Shown: piece after piece, positions 1 through 13,382 of the stretch
How the letters are laid out: each line of letters opens with the position of its first letter
How positions within the stretch are numbered: position 1 is the stretch's first letter
Source: Pseudomonas mendocina
Lineage (GTDB): Bacteria; Pseudomonadota; Gammaproteobacteria; Pseudomonadales; Pseudomonadaceae
Direction of reading: 5' to 3'
DNA length: 64,000 nt
NCBI RefSeq assembly: GCF_003008615.1
Contig: NZ_CP027657.1
Span: forward strand, 2,232,001-2,296,000
Program-made: the position numbers and the translations under genes
The notes under the pieces: model-generated
Seen by the model: the letters and a program-made list of their open reading frames with translations, nothing else
Database searches by the model: none
Told to the model about the DNA's origin: nothing

Positions 1-1535
1 TTTTTCAACAGGCAGCTGATGACCTGATTGTGGAAAACGCGCAGGTCAAAGGTGTCGTCACCCAGATGGGGCTCAGGTTCCACGCGGACTCCGTGGTGTT
101 GACCACAGGCACGTTCCTTGGCGGACTTATCCACATTGGCCTGCAAAACTACTCCGGTGGCCGCGCGGGGGATCCACCCTCCATCGCCCTGGCTCACCGT
201 TTGCGCGAGCTCCCGCTGCGCGTTGGCCGTCTGAAGACCGGTACACCGCCCCGTATCGATGGCCGTTCCGTGGATTTCTCGGTGATGACCGAGCAACCGG
301 GCGACACCCCGACGCCGCTGATGTCCTTCCTCGGCAAGCGTGAGCAGCAGCCGAAGCAGATCAGTTGCTGGATCACCCACACCAACGCGCGTACCCACGA
401 GATCATCGCCGCCAACCTCGATCGTTCGCCGATGTACTCCGGTGTGATCGAAGGCGTGGGCCCGCGTTACTGCCCGTCGATCGAGGACAAGATCCACCGT
501 TTTGCCGACAAGGACAGTCACCAGGTGTTCATCGAGCCGGAAGGCCTGACCACACACGAGCTGTATCCCAACGGCATCTCCACCTCGCTGCCGTTCGACG
601 TGCAGCTGCAGATCGTGCGCAGCATCCGTGGCATGGAGAACGCGCATATCGTGCGCCCCGGCTATGCCATCGAATATGACTACTTCGATCCGCGCGACCT
701 GAAGTACAGCCTCGAGACCAAGGTCATCGGTGGTCTGTTCTTCGCCGGGCAGATCAACGGCACCACTGGCTACGAAGAAGCCGGTGCCCAAGGGCTGCTG
801 GCCGGCTGCAACGCCGCGCTGCGCGCACAGGGCAAGGAATCCTGGTGTCCGCGTCGCGACGAGGCCTACATCGGCGTGCTGGTCGACGATCTGATTACCC
901 TGGGCACCCAGGAGCCGTACCGCATGTTCACCTCGCGTGCCGAGTACCGGCTGATCCTGCGCGAAGACAACGCCGACCTGCGCCTGACCGAGAAAGGCCG
1001 TGAGCTGGGCCTGGTCGACGACGAGCGCTGGGCTGCATTCGAGGCCAAGCGCGAAGGCATCGTGCAGGAAGAGCAGCGCCTGAAGAGCACCTGGGTGCGC
1101 CCGGGCACGCCGCAGGGCGATGCCATTGCCGCACGTTTCGGCACTCCGCTGGCTCACGAATACAACCTGCTCAACCTGCTCGCCCGCCCGGAGATCGACT
1201 ATGCCGGTCTGGCCGAAGTGACCGAGTCGCCGGTTCTGGATAATCAGGTTGCAGAACAGGTCGAGATCAAGACCAAGTACGCCGGCTACATCGATCGCCA
1301 GCAGGAAGAAATCGCCAAGCTGCGTGCCAGCGAGGACACCAAGCTGCCGGAGGATCTGGACTACAGCAGCATTTCCGGGCTGTCCAAGGAGATCCAGTTC
1401 AAGCTGGGCAACACCCGCCCGGCCACGCTTGGCCAGGCCGGGCGCATTCCCGGTGTCACGCCGGCGGCGATTTCCCTGTTGCTGATTCACTTGAAGAAGC
1501 GCAGTGCCGGTCAGAAGCTGGAGCAGAGCGCCTGA
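1..1535 (+). CDS. mnmG: tRNA uridine-5-carboxymethylaminomethyl modification enzyme MnmG (GidA), 5'-truncated by the window edge
   Basis: MnmG is the FAD-dependent partner of MnmE; together they modify the wobble uridine (U34) of several tRNAs. The reading frame is open from position 3, before the first possible start (GTG at 30), and the upstream codons read [15 protein letters not shown], so the gene enters from outside the window and lacks its N-terminal FAD-binding GxGxxG region. Visible family signatures are [32 protein letters not shown], the active-site region [11 protein letters not shown] and the [20 protein letters not shown] stretch that closes the FAD domain. The C-terminal helical MnmE/tRNA-binding domain is complete. 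The stop overlaps the next start (TGATG, position 1535), so it is coupled to rsmG. In Pseudomonas this gene lies a few kb from oriC, which places the origin to the left of this window. Confidence 0.98.
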   Translation, partial: FQQAADDLIVENAQVKGVVTQMGLRFHADSVVLTTGTFLGGLIHIGLQNYSGGRAGDPPSIALAHRLRELPLRVGRLKTGTPPRIDGRSVDFSVMTEQPGDTPTPLMSFLGKREQQPKQISCWITHTNARTHEIIAANLDRSPMYSGVIEGVGPRYCPSIEDKIHRFADKDSHQVFIEPEGLTTHELYPNGISTSLPFDVQLQIVRSIRGMENAHIVRPGYAIEYDYFDPRDLKYSLETKVIGGLFFAGQINGTTGYEEAGAQGLLAGCNAALRAQGKESWCPRRDEAYIGVLVDDLITLGTQEPYRMFTSRAEYRLILREDNADLRLTEKGRELGLVDDERWAAFEAKREGIVQEEQRLKSTWVRPGTPQGDAIAARFGTPLAHEYNLLNLLARPEIDYAGLAEVTESPVLDNQVAEQVEIKTKYAGYIDRQQEEIAKLRASEDTKLPEDLDYSSISGLSKEIQFKLGNTRPATLGQAGRIPGVTPAAISLLLIHLKKRSAGQKLEQSA

Positions 1536-2179
1536 TGTCGGTTACCCAGCGTCACGCCGAAGAACTGATCCAGGGCGCCCGCGAGCTTGGCATCGAGCTC
1601 AGCGCGCAGCAGCAGGAGCAACTGCTCGCGTACCTGGGCCTGCTGATCAAATGGAACAAGGCCTACAACCTCACTGCCGTGCGCGACCCAGACGAGATGG
1701 TGTCACGTCATCTGCTCGACAGCCTGTCGGTAGTGCCCTTCGTCGCCGAGCTTGGGGATAATTGGCTGGATGTTGGCAGTGGCGGCGGTATGCCCGGTGT
1801 TCCGCTGGCGATCATGTTCCCCGAGCGGCACTTCACCCTGCTCGACTCCAACGGCAAGAAGACCCGTTTTCTCGTCCAGGTGAAGCTGGAGCTGAAACTC
1901 GCCAACCTCGAGGTTGTCCACAACCGGGTCGAAGCGTATCGACCTGAGCGACCCTTCGACGGCATCAGCTCGCGGGCTTTCAGCAGCCTGGAAGACTTCA
2001 GCAACTGGACACGCCACCTCGGCAACGCCGACACCCACTGGCTGGCGATGAAAGGTGTACACCCGGATGACGAGCTGCAGGCGCTGCCGGCGGACTTCCG
2101 TCTCAGTGCCACGCATGTGCTGCGGGTTCCCGGTTGCCAAGGCCAACGCCATCTGTTGATACTGCGTCGCTCGGTCTAA
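1535..2179 (+). CDS. rsmG: 16S rRNA (guanine-N7-)-methyltransferase RsmG (GidB)
   Basis: The 214-residue protein is a class I SAM-dependent methyltransferase that makes m7G527 in 16S rRNA. The SAM-binding loop [15 protein letters not shown] and the upstream [26 protein letters not shown] block are typical of RsmG. The ATG at 1535 overlaps the mnmG stop by one base, which supports this start. It is followed after 11 bases by parA, the conserved gidA-gidB-parA-parB order. Length is normal for the family. Confidence 0.98.
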   Translation: MSVTQRHAEELIQGARELGIELSAQQQEQLLAYLGLLIKWNKAYNLTAVRDPDEMVSRHLLDSLSVVPFVAELGDNWLDVGSGGGMPGVPLAIMFPERHFTLLDSNGKKTRFLVQVKLELKLANLEVVHNRVEAYRPERPFDGISSRAFSSLEDFSNWTRHLGNADTHWLAMKGVHPDDELQALPADFRLSATHVLRVPGCQGQRHLLILRRSV

Positions 2180-2190
2180 GGGGAAAGAAG

Positions 2191-2979
2191 ATGGCCAAGG
2201 TATTCGCGATCGCCAATCAGAAAGGCGGCGTGGGCAAAACCACGACGTGCATCAACCTGGCTGCTTCACTGGTGGCGACCAAGCGCCGCGTGCTGCTGAT
2301 CGACCTCGACCCACAGGGCAACGCGACCATGGGCAGCGGCGTCGACAAGCACGGCCTCGAGCACTCGATCTACGACGTGCTGATCGGTGAATGCGACCTG
2401 AGCCAGGCCATGCAGTTCTCCGAGCATGGCGGCTACCAGCTGTTGCCGGCCAACCGCGACCTGACTGCTGCGGAAGTTGCCCTGCTGGAAATGAAGATGA
2501 AGGAAAGCCGTCTGCGTTATGCCCTGGCGCCTATCCGCGAGAACTACGACTACATCCTCATCGACTGCCCGCCTTCGCTGAGCATGCTCACCATCAACGC
2601 CCTGGTCGCCGCCGATGGTGTGATCATCCCCATGCAGTGTGAGTACTACGCGCTCGAGGGGCTGAGCGACCTGGTCAACAGCATCCAGCGCATCGCCCAG
2701 CTGCTCAATCCCAAGCTGCAGATCGAAGGTCTGCTGCGCACCATGTACGACCCGCGCATCAGCCTGACCAACGATGTCAGCGCCCAGCTCAAGCAGCACT
2801 TCGGCGACAAGCTGTATGACGCCGTGATTCCGCGCAACGTGCGTCTGGCCGAGGCGCCGAGCTTCGGCATGCCGGCGCTGGTCTACGACAAACAATCCCG
2901 TGGTGCCATCGCCTATCTGGCACTGGCAGGCGAGCTGGTGCGCCGTCAGCGCGCTGCCGCGAAAACCGCTACCGCTTAA
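2191..2979 (+). CDS. parA: Chromosome-partitioning ATPase ParA (Soj)
   Basis: This is a 262-residue deviant Walker-A ATPase that acts with ParB and parS to segregate the origin region. The P-loop KGGVGKTT occupies residues 11-18, followed by the switch-like DLDPQGNATMG and the IDCPPSL motif. The start at 2191 is chosen because it follows GGGGAAAGAAG and gives the canonical MAKVFAIANQKGG N-terminus; a longer in-frame extension runs back into rsmG and is not conserved-looking. parB follows after 12 bases. A parS-like site is present at 20042-20055. Confidence 0.98.
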   Translation: MAKVFAIANQKGGVGKTTTCINLAASLVATKRRVLLIDLDPQGNATMGSGVDKHGLEHSIYDVLIGECDLSQAMQFSEHGGYQLLPANRDLTAAEVALLEMKMKESRLRYALAPIRENYDYILIDCPPSLSMLTINALVAADGVIIPMQCEYYALEGLSDLVNSIQRIAQLLNPKLQIEGLLRTMYDPRISLTNDVSAQLKQHFGDKLYDAVIPRNVRLAEAPSFGMPALVYDKQSRGAIAYLALAGELVRRQRAAAKTATA

Positions 2980-2991
2980 AGGAACATCCGC

Positions 2992-3861
2992 ATGGCTGCG
3001 AAGAAACGAGGTCTGGGTCGAGGTCTGGACGCCCTGCTCGGCGGCAATACCGTCGGCGCATTGCAGGAAGAGGCCGCCCAGGCCGACACCCGTGAACTGC
3101 AGTACGTGCCGCTGGAGCTGATCCAGCGTGGCAAGTACCAGCCGCGTCGTGACATGGATCAGACCGCGCTGGAAGAACTCGCCGCCTCGATTCGTGCCCA
3201 GGGCGTGATGCAACCCATCGTGTTACGCCCGATTGGCGGTGGTCGTTTCGAGATCGTCGCTGGTGAGCGGCGCTGGCGTGCCAGCCAGCTGGCCGGCCAG
3301 GACAAGATTCCGGCCATGGTGCGTGAGCTGCCCGATGAAGCGGCCATCGCCATGGCGCTGATCGAGAACATTCAGCGCGAAGACCTCAATCCGATCGAGG
3401 AAGCGGTTGCCCTGCAGAGGCTGCAACAGGAGTTCGAGCTGACCCAGCAGCAGGTCGCCGATGCCGTCGGCAAGTCGCGTGTCACCATCACCAACCTGCT
3501 GCGCCTGATCGCCCTCCCGGAAGAGATCAAGACGCTGCTGTCCCATGGTGACCTGGAAATGGGACACGCCCGTGCAGTGCTCGGTTTGCCCCTCGAACAA
3601 CAGGTCGAAGCCGCGCGACACGTTGTCGCACGCGGCCTCACGGTTCGCCAGACCGAAGCCCTGGTTCGTCAGTGGCTGTCCGCCAAACCGGCCCCGGCCA
3701 AAGCCAAGGCCGACCCTGACATCAGCCGCCTGGAACAACGCCTGGCAGAGCGTCTAGGCTCGCCAGTGCAGATAAAACACGGTTCCAAGGGCAAAGGTCA
3801 GTTGGTGATTCGCTACAACTCCCTCGACGAATTGCAGGGTGTCCTCGCCCATATCCGCTGA
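2992..3861 (+). CDS. parB: Chromosome-partitioning CTPase/DNA-binding protein ParB (Spo0J)
   Basis: ParB binds parS and spreads as a CTP-dependent clamp. The 289-residue protein starts with the ParA-interacting segment KKRGLGRGLDALL, then the ParB N-terminal (CTP-binding) domain with GERRWRA at residues 91-97 and ENIQREDLNPIEEA at 125-138, then the helix-turn-helix region (TQQQVADAVGKSRVTITNLLRL) and a C-terminal dimerisation domain after a lysine/alanine-rich linker. AAAGGAAC precedes the ATG at 2992. All motifs needed for CTP hydrolysis appear present. Confidence 0.98.
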   Translation: MAAKKRGLGRGLDALLGGNTVGALQEEAAQADTRELQYVPLELIQRGKYQPRRDMDQTALEELAASIRAQGVMQPIVLRPIGGGRFEIVAGERRWRASQLAGQDKIPAMVRELPDEAAIAMALIENIQREDLNPIEEAVALQRLQQEFELTQQQVADAVGKSRVTITNLLRLIALPEEIKTLLSHGDLEMGHARAVLGLPLEQQVEAARHVVARGLTVRQTEALVRQWLSAKPAPAKAKADPDISRLEQRLAERLGSPVQIKHGSKGKGQLVIRYNSLDELQGVLAHIR

Positions 3862-3916
3862 AACAATTCGCCACATCTGACCATGTAGCGCATGGTCGGA
3901 AAACACTACCCGGCAG

Positions 3917-3945
3917 TTGAATGGGGGGGATAGGCCCCCTATACT
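3917..3945 (+). promoter_or_regulatory. Predicted sigma-70 promoter of the atp operon
   Basis: TTGAAT (3917-3922) and TATACT (3940-3945) are separated by exactly 17 bases, about 75 bases before atpI. The spacer contains a G-run/C-run inverted repeat (GGGGG ... CCCCC). This is the only good promoter match between parB and atpI, so it likely drives the nine-gene operon. Based on consensus matching only. Confidence 0.55.
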
Positions 3946-4020
3946 CTGCGCGCAATTTTGTTGGCACTTTTTATGCCAATTCATTGAGTTAAAGCGTTCG
4001 ATAGTCGAGGACATCAGTTG

Positions 4021-5309
<1,289 letters not shown>

Positions 5310-5377
5310 GGTGCATGACGTTCCGCGGTGTCACTCGTGACGCCGCCGGGACAATCCCTGTAACGGGGACGCAGTAA

Positions 5378-5700
<323 letters not shown>

Positions 5701-5701
<1 letters not shown>

Positions 5702-5722
5702 TTCACTCGCTTTCGAGTGAAT
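5701..5722 (+). promoter_or_regulatory. Intra-operon mRNA hairpin after atpE
   Basis: ATTCACTCG, loop CTTT, CGAGTGAAT form a perfect 9-bp stem starting at the last base of the atpE stop codon. There is no U-tract, so it is unlikely to be a full terminator. Its position right after the most abundant subunit suggests a role as an RNA-stability or attenuation element that favours subunit c. The structure is seen; the role is inferred. Confidence 0.5.
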
Positions 5723-5757
5723 TGGTGTGACGGACAACGAACGAGCGAGGTGTTGGC

Positions 5758-6228
5758 GTGAACATTAATGCAACCCTGATTGGCCAGTCCGTTGCCTTCT
5801 TCATCTTCGTGCTGTTCTGCATGAAGTTCGTATGGCCTCCGGTCATTACGGCTTTGCAGGAACGTCAGAAGAAGATCGCAGACGGCTTGGACGCTGCCAA
5901 CCGCGCGGCTCGTGATCTGGAGCTGGCCCACGAAAAAGTGGCCCAGCAACTTCGCGAAGCCAAAGGTCAGGCCGCCGAAATCATTGAGCAAGCCAAGAAA
6001 CGCGCGACTCAGATCGTCGACGAAGCCCGTGATCAGGCTCGTGGCGAAGCGGATCGTGTGAAGGCTCAGGCTCAGGCCGAGATCGAACAGGAAATCAACG
6101 GCATCAAAGACGCCCTGCGCGCCCAAGTGGGCAGCCTGGCAGTCAGCGGCGCCGAGAAGATCCTGGGCGCATCCATCGACCAAAACGCGCATGCGGAGCT
6201 GGTTAACAAACTGGCAGCCGAAATTTAA
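5758..6228 (+). CDS. atpF: F0F1 ATP synthase subunit b
   Basis: Subunit b (156 residues) is the peripheral stalk dimer. It has one N-terminal transmembrane helix ([22 protein letters not shown]) followed by a long charged, alanine-rich coiled coil. The start is a GTG at 5758, giving [10 protein letters not shown], preceded by GAGCGAGGTG. It ends 14 bases before atpH. Confidence 0.98.
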   Translation: MNINATLIGQSVAFFIFVLFCMKFVWPPVITALQERQKKIADGLDAANRAARDLELAHEKVAQQLREAKGQAAEIIEQAKKRATQIVDEARDQARGEADRVKAQAQAEIEQEINGIKDALRAQVGSLAVSGAEKILGASIDQNAHAELVNKLAAEI

Positions 6229-6242
6229 GCGAGGGCGCGATC

Positions 6243-6779
6243 ATGGCAGAACTGACCACGCTGGCCCGACCTTACGCTAAGGCTGCTTTCGAGCACGCAC
6301 AGGCTCACCAGCAGCTGGCCAATTGGTCAGCCATGCTCGGCCTGGCTGCGGCGGTGTCTATCGACGACACCATGCAGCGCGTGCTCAAGGCCCCGCGTCT
6401 GACGAGTACAGAAAAGGCCACCGCCTTCATCGAGGTGTGTGGTGACAAGTTCGACGCCCAGGCACAGAACTTCATCCACGTTCTCGCCGAGAACGACCGT
6501 CTGGCCCTGTTGCCGGATATCTTCGCCCAGTTCGAGCTGTACAAGGCCGAGCAGGAGAAGTCGATCGACGTGGATGTAACAAGTGCCTTCGCATTGAGCG
6601 ATGAACAGCAAGACAAACTCGCCAAGGTTCTCAGTGCACGGCTCGGCCGAGAAGTGCGTCTGCACGCCGCGGAAGATGCCACCCTCATCGGTGGTGTACT
6701 GATTCGCGCCGGCGACCTGGTTATCGATGGCACAGTTCGCGGCAAACTCGCGAAGCTGGCCGAAGCATTGAAATCTTGA
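6243..6779 (+). CDS. atpH: F0F1 ATP synthase subunit delta
   Basis: Delta (178 residues) joins the peripheral stalk to the top of F1. The N-terminal helical domain begins [17 protein letters not shown], and the C-terminal OSCP signature [24 protein letters not shown] is clear. It lies between atpF and atpA in the standard order. Confidence 0.98.
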   Translation: MAELTTLARPYAKAAFEHAQAHQQLANWSAMLGLAAAVSIDDTMQRVLKAPRLTSTEKATAFIEVCGDKFDAQAQNFIHVLAENDRLALLPDIFAQFELYKAEQEKSIDVDVTSAFALSDEQQDKLAKVLSARLGREVRLHAAEDATLIGGVLIRAGDLVIDGTVRGKLAKLAEALKS

Positions 6780-6800
6780 GTTTGAAGGGGCAGCAGAGCT

Positions 6801-8345
6801 ATGCAGCAACTCAATCCTTCCGAAATTAGTGAAATCATCAAGGGGCGCATCGAGAAACTCGACGTCGCCTCCCAAGCCCGCAACGAAGGCACCATCGTCT
6901 CCGTTTCCGACGGCATCGTGCGCATCTATGGTCTGGCCGACGTCATGTACGGCGAGATGATCGAGTTCCCGGACGGCGTCTACGGTATGGCACTGAACCT
7001 GGAGCAAGACTCCGTGGGTGCCGTAGTACTGGGTGCTTACACAAGCCTTGCAGAAGGCATGAGCGCCAAGTGCACCGGCCGCATCCTGGAAGTTCCGGTT
7101 GGTCCGGAACTGCTGGGCCGCGTAGTCGACGCCCTGGGTAACCCGATCGATGGCAAAGGCCCGATCAACGCTCAGGCTACCGACGCTGTCGAGAAAGTGG
7201 CGCCGGGCGTGATCTGGCGTAAGTCGGTCGACCAGCCGGTACAGACCGGTTACAAGTCGGTCGATGCCATGATCCCGGTAGGCCGTGGCCAGCGTGAGCT
7301 GATCATCGGTGACCGTCAGATCGGCAAGACTGCCCTGGCAGTCGACGCCATCATCAACCAGAAGAACAGCGGCATCCGCTGCGTCTACGTGGCTATCGGT
7401 CAGAAGCAATCGACCATCGCCAACGTCGTGCGCAAGCTGGAAGAAGCCGGTGCCCTGGCCAACACCATCGTGGTGGCTGCCTCGGCTTCGGAATCCGCTG
7501 CACTGCAGTTCCTGGCTCCGTACGCCGGTTGCACCATGGGCGAATACTTCCGCGACCGCGGTGAAGACGCCCTGATCGTGTACGACGACCTGTCCAAGCA
7601 GGCCGTGGCTTACCGTCAGATCTCCCTGCTGCTGCGCCGTCCGCCAGGCCGTGAAGCCTACCCGGGCGACGTGTTCTATCTCCACAGCCGTCTGCTGGAG
7701 CGCGCTTCCCGCGTTTCCGAAGAGTACGTCGAGAAGTTCACCAATGGCGCCGTGACTGGCAAGACCGGTTCGCTGACCGCTCTGCCGATCATCGAAACCC
7801 AGGCTGGCGACGTTTCCGCGTTCGTTCCGACCAACGTGATCTCGATCACCGACGGTCAGATCTTCCTGGAATCGGCCATGTTCAACTCGGGTATCCGTCC
7901 GGCCGTCAACGCCGGTATCTCGGTATCCCGCGTGGGTGGTGCAGCTCAGACCAAGATCATCAAGAAGCTCTCCGGTGGTATCCGTACCGCTCTGGCTCAG
8001 TACCGTGAACTGGCAGCATTCGCCCAGTTCGCCTCTGACCTGGACGAAGCCACTCGCAAGCAGCTCGAGCACGGTCAACGTGTTACCGAACTGATGAAGC
8101 AGAAGCAGTACGCGCCCATGTCGATCGCCGACATGTCCGTATCCCTGTACGCTGCCGAGCGCGGCTTCCTGACCGACGTGGAAGTGAACAAAGTTGGCGC
8201 CTTCGAAGCGGCTCTGCTGAGCTACTTCAACCGTGATCTGGCCGATCTGATGGCCAAGATCAATGTGAAAGGTGACTTCAACGACGAAATCGACGCTGGC
8301 ATCAAAGCCGGTATCGAGAAGTTCAAAGCCACCCAAACCTGGTAA
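6801..8345 (+). CDS. atpA: F0F1 ATP synthase subunit alpha
   Basis: The 514-residue non-catalytic nucleotide-binding F1 subunit contains the P-loop GDRQIGKTA and the family block [18 protein letters not shown]. The N-terminus [20 protein letters not shown] is standard. A hairpin (8352-8373) separates it from atpG. Confidence 0.99.
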   Translation: MQQLNPSEISEIIKGRIEKLDVASQARNEGTIVSVSDGIVRIYGLADVMYGEMIEFPDGVYGMALNLEQDSVGAVVLGAYTSLAEGMSAKCTGRILEVPVGPELLGRVVDALGNPIDGKGPINAQATDAVEKVAPGVIWRKSVDQPVQTGYKSVDAMIPVGRGQRELIIGDRQIGKTALAVDAIINQKNSGIRCVYVAIGQKQSTIANVVRKLEEAGALANTIVVAASASESAALQFLAPYAGCTMGEYFRDRGEDALIVYDDLSKQAVAYRQISLLLRRPPGREAYPGDVFYLHSRLLERASRVSEEYVEKFTNGAVTGKTGSLTALPIIETQAGDVSAFVPTNVISITDGQIFLESAMFNSGIRPAVNAGISVSRVGGAAQTKIIKKLSGGIRTALAQYRELAAFAQFASDLDEATRKQLEHGQRVTELMKQKQYAPMSIADMSVSLYAAERGFLTDVEVNKVGAFEAALLSYFNRDLADLMAKINVKGDFNDEIDAGIKAGIEKFKATQTW

Positions 8346-8351
8346 GCCGCA

Positions 8352-8373
8352 GCGGGCGTCGCGAGACGCCCGC
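8352..8373 (+). promoter_or_regulatory. GC-rich hairpin between atpA and atpG
   Basis: GCGGGCGTC, loop GCGA (a stable GNRA tetraloop), GACGCCCGC form a perfect 9-bp stem 7 bases after the atpA stop. No U-tract follows, so it probably acts as an mRNA processing or stability boundary, not a terminator. Structure seen, function inferred. Confidence 0.45.
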
Positions 8374-8395
8374 CTGCTAACCCGATAGGTGTGAA

Positions 8396-9256
8396 ATGGC
8401 AGGCGCAAAAGAGATTCGCAGCAAGATTGCGAGCATCAAAAGCACGCAGAAGATCACCAGCGCCATGGAAAAAGTGGCGGTCAGCAAGATGCGCAAGGCT
8501 CAACAGCGCATGGCTGCTAGCCGTCCCTACGCGGAGCGTATCCGCCAGGTGATTGGTCATCTGGCCAACGCCAACCCGGAGTACCGCCATCCCTTCATGA
8601 TCGAGCGCCCCGTAAAGCGCGCCGGTTATGTGGTGGTGAGCAGTGACCGTGGTCTGTGCGGTGGTCTGAATACCAACCTGTTCAAGGCCCTGGTCAAGGA
8701 CATGGCGAAAGATCGCGAGCAAGGCGTGGAGATCGATCTCTGCGTGATTGGCTCCAAGGGTGCGGCATTCTTCCGCAACTTTGGTGGCAATGTCGTCGCT
8801 GCGATCAGCCACCTCGGCGAAGAGCCGTCGATCAACGACCTGATCGGTAGTGTCAAGGTCATGCTCGACGCCTACCTCGAAGGTCGCATCGACCGTCTGT
8901 CCGTGGTCTCGAACAAGTTCATCAATACCATGACGCAGAAGCCTACAGTGGAGCAGTTGGTTCCATTGGTGGCCGATCCGGATCAACAGCTCAAGCATCA
9001 CTGGGACTATCTGTACGAGCCCGATGCCAAGGAGCTGCTCGACGGCCTGATGGTTCGCTATGTCGAATCGCAGGTGTACCAGGCGGTGGTCGAGAATAAC
9101 GCGGCTGAACAGGCTGCGCGGATGATTGCGATGAAGAACGCCACCGACAACGCCGGTGAACTGATCAGCGATTTGCAGCTGATCTACAACAAGGCGCGTC
9201 AGGCAGCGATCACCCAAGAGATTTCGGAAATCGTCGGCGGCGCTGCCGCGGTTTAA
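8396..9256 (+). CDS. atpG: F0F1 ATP synthase subunit gamma
   Basis: Gamma (286 residues) is the rotating central shaft. The N-terminal coiled coil ([31 protein letters not shown]) and the C-terminal coil ([41 protein letters not shown]) that fill the alpha3beta3 core are both intact. Confidence 0.99.
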   Translation: MAGAKEIRSKIASIKSTQKITSAMEKVAVSKMRKAQQRMAASRPYAERIRQVIGHLANANPEYRHPFMIERPVKRAGYVVVSSDRGLCGGLNTNLFKALVKDMAKDREQGVEIDLCVIGSKGAAFFRNFGGNVVAAISHLGEEPSINDLIGSVKVMLDAYLEGRIDRLSVVSNKFINTMTQKPTVEQLVPLVADPDQQLKHHWDYLYEPDAKELLDGLMVRYVESQVYQAVVENNAAEQAARMIAMKNATDNAGELISDLQLIYNKARQAAITQEISEIVGGAAAV

Positions 9257-10663
<1,407 letters not shown>

Positions 10664-10697
10664 TCACCCATGCGCCTGGCAACGGGCGCATCAGAGT

Positions 10698-10706
10698 TGT
10701 GGATAA
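10698..10706 (-). other. Exact DnaA-box 9-mer between atpD and atpC
   Basis: TTATCCACA (reading TGTGGATAA on the + strand) lies in the 80-base atpD-atpC gap, next to a further TGTCCACAG. It is one of eight exact copies found by eye in the first 40 kb (10698, 12669, 16724, 17895, 22729, 29500, 30091, 39083). It may bind DnaA, but a single box is not an origin. Confidence 0.4.
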
Positions 10707-10743
10707 CTTCGGTTGTCCACAGTCTGTAACCTGAGGCAAGCGT

Positions 10744-11169
10744 ATGGCTATGACAGTCCATTGCGATATCGTCAGCGCGGAAGCGGAGATTTTCTCCGGC
10801 CTGGTCGAGATGGTGATTGCGCACGGCAACCTGGGTGATCTGGGTATCGCTCCGGGCCACGCGCCGCTGATCACTGACCTGAAACCGGGTCCGATCCGCC
10901 TGATCAAGCAGGGTGGCGAAGCCGAGGTGTTCTACATCTCCGGTGGTTTCCTCGAAGTGCAGCCGAACATGGTCAAGGTTCTCGCCGATACCGTGCAACG
11001 CGCCGCCGACATCGACGAAGCTGCTGCTCAGGAGGCCCTCAAGGCCGCCGAGAAAGCGCTGAGCGAGCAGGGTTCTGAGTTCAACTACAGTTCCGCCGCC
11101 GCTCACCTGGCCGAAGTCGCAGCCCAGCTGCGTACCGTCCAGCAGCTGCGCAAGAAGTTCGGCGGTTAA
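10744..11169 (+). CDS. atpC: F0F1 ATP synthase subunit epsilon
   Basis: Epsilon (141 residues) is the regulatory central-stalk subunit. The beta-sandwich N-terminal domain contains [19 protein letters not shown], and the C-terminal two-helix inhibitory domain is alanine/glutamate rich. It is the last gene of the atp operon and is followed by a strong palindromic terminator. Confidence 0.98.
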   Translation: MAMTVHCDIVSAEAEIFSGLVEMVIAHGNLGDLGIAPGHAPLITDLKPGPIRLIKQGGEAEVFYISGGFLEVQPNMVKVLADTVQRAADIDEAAAQEALKAAEKALSEQGSEFNYSSAAAHLAEVAAQLRTVQQLRKKFGG

Positions 11170-11196
11170 TCCCGTCGGCTTCAACCGTTGTTCGAG

Positions 11197-11222
11197 AAAG
11201 GGTAGCCTAGGCTACCCTTTTT
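11197..11222 (+). terminator. Rho-independent terminator of the atp operon
   Basis: A perfect 24-base palindrome at 11197-11220 (arms beginning AAAGGGTAGCC) followed by a short T-run lies 27 bases after atpC. Its symmetry means it could also stop leftward transcripts. Confidence 0.85.
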
Positions 11223-11282
11223 CATTTCTGCCGTTTCATACTCCGGCGCCCTGTGCCGGAGGCTGCCAAGGAATCGCCGTTC

Positions 11283-12641
11283 ATGTCGCTCGATATCGTC
11301 ATCCTCGCTGCTGGGCAAGGCACCCGCATGCGTTCCGCTCTGCCCAAGGTGCTGCACCCGGTCGCCGACAAGCCGATGCTCGGCCATGTCATCGACACCG
11401 CGCGCAGCCTGCAGCCGAGCAGCATCCAGGTGGTGATCGGGCATGGCGCCGACAAGGTGCGCGAGCGTCTGGCGGCTGATGATCTGAATTTCGTCATCCA
11501 GGCCGAACAACTGGGCACAGGCCACGCCGTGGCCCAGGCCCTGCCACAGCTCAGCGCGGATACCGTGCTGATTCTGTATGGCGACGTGCCGCTGATCGAA
11601 CCCGCGACCCTGCAGCGCCTGCTGGCCCTGGTCAGTGACGATCAATTGGGCCTGCTCACCGTCGAGCTGGCCGACCCGACCGGCTACGGCCGCATTGTTC
11701 GTGATGCAGAAGGTGTGGTGCAGGCCATCGTCGAGCACAAGGATGCCAGTGAAGCGCAGCGTCAGATCCGTGAAGGCAACAGCGGCATTCTCGCGGTACC
11801 GGGCAAGCGTCTGGCCGACTGGCTGGGGCGTTTGTCCAACAGCAACGCCCAGGGCGAGTACTACCTGACCGATGTGATCGCCATGGCCGTGGCCGATGGC
11901 CTGACCGTGGCCACCGAGCGCGCTGCCGACGAGATGGAAGTGCTGGGCGCCAATGACCGCATCCAGTTGTCGCAGCTCGAATGCCATTACCAGCAGCGCA
12001 TGGCCCGTCGACTCATGGCTCAGGGTGTCACCCTGCGTGACCCGCATCGCTTCGATGTGCGTGGTGCCGTGACCGTAGGCCGCGACGTGACCATCGATAT
12101 CAACGTCATCCTCGAAGGCAAGGTCGTGATCGAGGATGATGTGCAGATCGGTCCGAACTGCGTGATCAAGGACTCCGTCCTGCGCAAGGGGGCCATCGTC
12201 AAGGCCAGCAGTCATCTGGACGGCGCCGAGATGGGTGAGGGCGCCGATTGCGGCCCGTTCGCTCGCCTGCGTCCCGGCACCAAACTGGGGGCCAAGGCCC
12301 ATGTGGGTAACTTCGTCGAACTGAAGAACGCCGTGCTGGGCGAAGGCGCCAAGGCTGGCCACCTGAGCTACCTGGGCGATGCCGAGATCGGCGCACGTAC
12401 CAACATCGGTGCCGGTACCATCACCTGCAACTACGACGGTGCCAATAAATTCCGCACCGTCATGGGCGAGGACGTGTTCATTGGTTCGAACAGCGCCCTG
12501 GTGGCACCGTTGAACTTGGGGGATCGTGTGACCACGGGCGCGGGGTCGGTGGTGACCAGCGACGTGCCCGCGGATACCCTGGCCGTCGGCCGCGCCAAGC
12601 AGCGCAATATCGAAGGCTGGAAGCGCCCGACCAAGAAGTGA
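11283..12641 (+). CDS. glmU: Bifunctional UDP-N-acetylglucosamine pyrophosphorylase / glucosamine-1-phosphate N-acetyltransferase
   Basis: GlmU (452 residues) catalyses the last two steps to UDP-GlcNAc, acetylating GlcN-1-P and then adding UMP. The N-terminal uridylyltransferase motif is [20 protein letters not shown]. From about residue 250 a left-handed beta-helix of hexapeptide repeats ([31 protein letters not shown]) forms the acetyltransferase. The ATG at 11283 follows AAGGA; an upstream in-frame GTG at 11253 gives a poor extension. It works in the same pathway as glmS, 1.5 kb downstream. Confidence 0.98.
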   Translation: MSLDIVILAAGQGTRMRSALPKVLHPVADKPMLGHVIDTARSLQPSSIQVVIGHGADKVRERLAADDLNFVIQAEQLGTGHAVAQALPQLSADTVLILYGDVPLIEPATLQRLLALVSDDQLGLLTVELADPTGYGRIVRDAEGVVQAIVEHKDASEAQRQIREGNSGILAVPGKRLADWLGRLSNSNAQGEYYLTDVIAMAVADGLTVATERAADEMEVLGANDRIQLSQLECHYQQRMARRLMAQGVTLRDPHRFDVRGAVTVGRDVTIDINVILEGKVVIEDDVQIGPNCVIKDSVLRKGAIVKASSHLDGAEMGEGADCGPFARLRPGTKLGAKAHVGNFVELKNAVLGEGAKAGHLSYLGDAEIGARTNIGAGTITCNYDGANKFRTVMGEDVFIGSNSALVAPLNLGDRVTTGAGSVVTSDVPADTLAVGRAKQRNIEGWKRPTKK

Positions 12642-12668
12642 ACCCGATCTAGCCTGGGCGACCAGGCT

Positions 12669-12677
12669 TGTGGATAA
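12669..12677 (-). other. Exact DnaA-box 9-mer between glmU and the LysE-family gene
   Basis: TGTGGATAA on the + strand lies directly upstream of the ribosome-binding site of the gene starting at 12698. It is an exact match to the DnaA-box consensus, and no other box is close. Confidence 0.35.
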
Positions 12678-12697
12678 CCTGCCGGAGGCAGTCTTGT

Positions 12698-13309
12698 ATG
12701 TTCGGTGTGACGGATTACGCCGCCTTCGTGGTGGCCTTCATCATCCTGCTGGCCATTCCCGGGCCGGGTAACCTGGCGTTGATCCTGTCCACCGGCAAGG
12801 GTGGCATTCGCGGCGGACTGGCTTCGACCTTAGGCATCATCTTCGGCGACCAGGTGCTGCTGTGGTTGGCGGTGGCCGGCGTCGCCGCGCTGCTCAAGGC
12901 TTACCCGACAGCCTTTCACCTGGTGCAGTGGCTCGGTGCTGCTTACCTGGTCTACCTCGGCCTGCGCATGATCCTGGCCAAACCCGGCGCGGCACCGACG
13001 CTGGACATCAAACCGCGCCAGTACCTGTGGCAAACCCTGGTGATCACTGTCTTCAACCCCAAGGCCATCATCTTTTACATGGCCTTCTTCCCGCTGTTCA
13101 TCGATCCGCAGCGGCATCAGGGCCTGATTACTTTCGGTTTCATGGCCGTGACTATCATGGCGCTGACCTTTGTCTACGGCTTGCTGATCGTGCTGCTGAC
13201 ACACTTTCTCGCCGAACGCATGCGCGCCAACCCGCGTGTTGCGCGGGGCCTGGAGAAACTGGCGGGGCTGTGCCTGGTCGGCTTCGGGGTCAAACTTACG
13301 CTGAACTGA
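12698..13309 (+). CDS. LysE/RhtB-family amino-acid exporter
   Basis: This is a 203-residue inner-membrane protein with about five or six hydrophobic helices and the family's N-terminal signature IPGPGNLALILSTGKGG. The middle TVFNPKAIIFYMAFFPLFID segment is also typical. Proteins of this family export amino acids or derivatives; the substrate is not predictable. The ATG at 12698 follows GGAGG with good spacing. It lies alone between glmU and glmR on the same strand. Confidence 0.9.
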   Translation: MFGVTDYAAFVVAFIILLAIPGPGNLALILSTGKGGIRGGLASTLGIIFGDQVLLWLAVAGVAALLKAYPTAFHLVQWLGAAYLVYLGLRMILAKPGAAPTLDIKPRQYLWQTLVITVFNPKAIIFYMAFFPLFIDPQRHQGLITFGFMAVTIMALTFVYGLLIVLLTHFLAERMRANPRVARGLEKLAGLCLVGFGVKLTLN

Positions 13310-13362
13310 TCGGTGGACGCTTGCGGGCTTTTCGATCATATGTTTTGATTTGCGCCATTATC

Positions 13363-13375
13363 TTTCGAATCGAAA
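13363..13375. promoter_or_regulatory. Candidate GlmR/DeoR-type operator
   Basis: TTTCGAATCGAAA is an inverted repeat (TTTCGA, A, TCGAAA) 7 bases before the glmR start; a further TTTTCGATC lies at about 13330. DeoR-family proteins often use TTTCG half-sites, so autoregulation is plausible. Site seen, role inferred. Confidence 0.35.
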
Positions 13376-13382
13376 TTTAAAG

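Noticed and set aside
75..88. GTTCCACGCGGACT in mnmG as a second parS
   Set aside because: It matches the palindromic core at about 11 of 14 positions and the right half is broken; it encodes conserved MnmG residues.
6327..8408. A 693-codon open frame antisense to atpA and atpH
   Set aside because: It is the mirror of strongly conserved ATP synthase genes. High-GC codon bias leaves the opposite frame open; it has no ribosome-binding site or domain.
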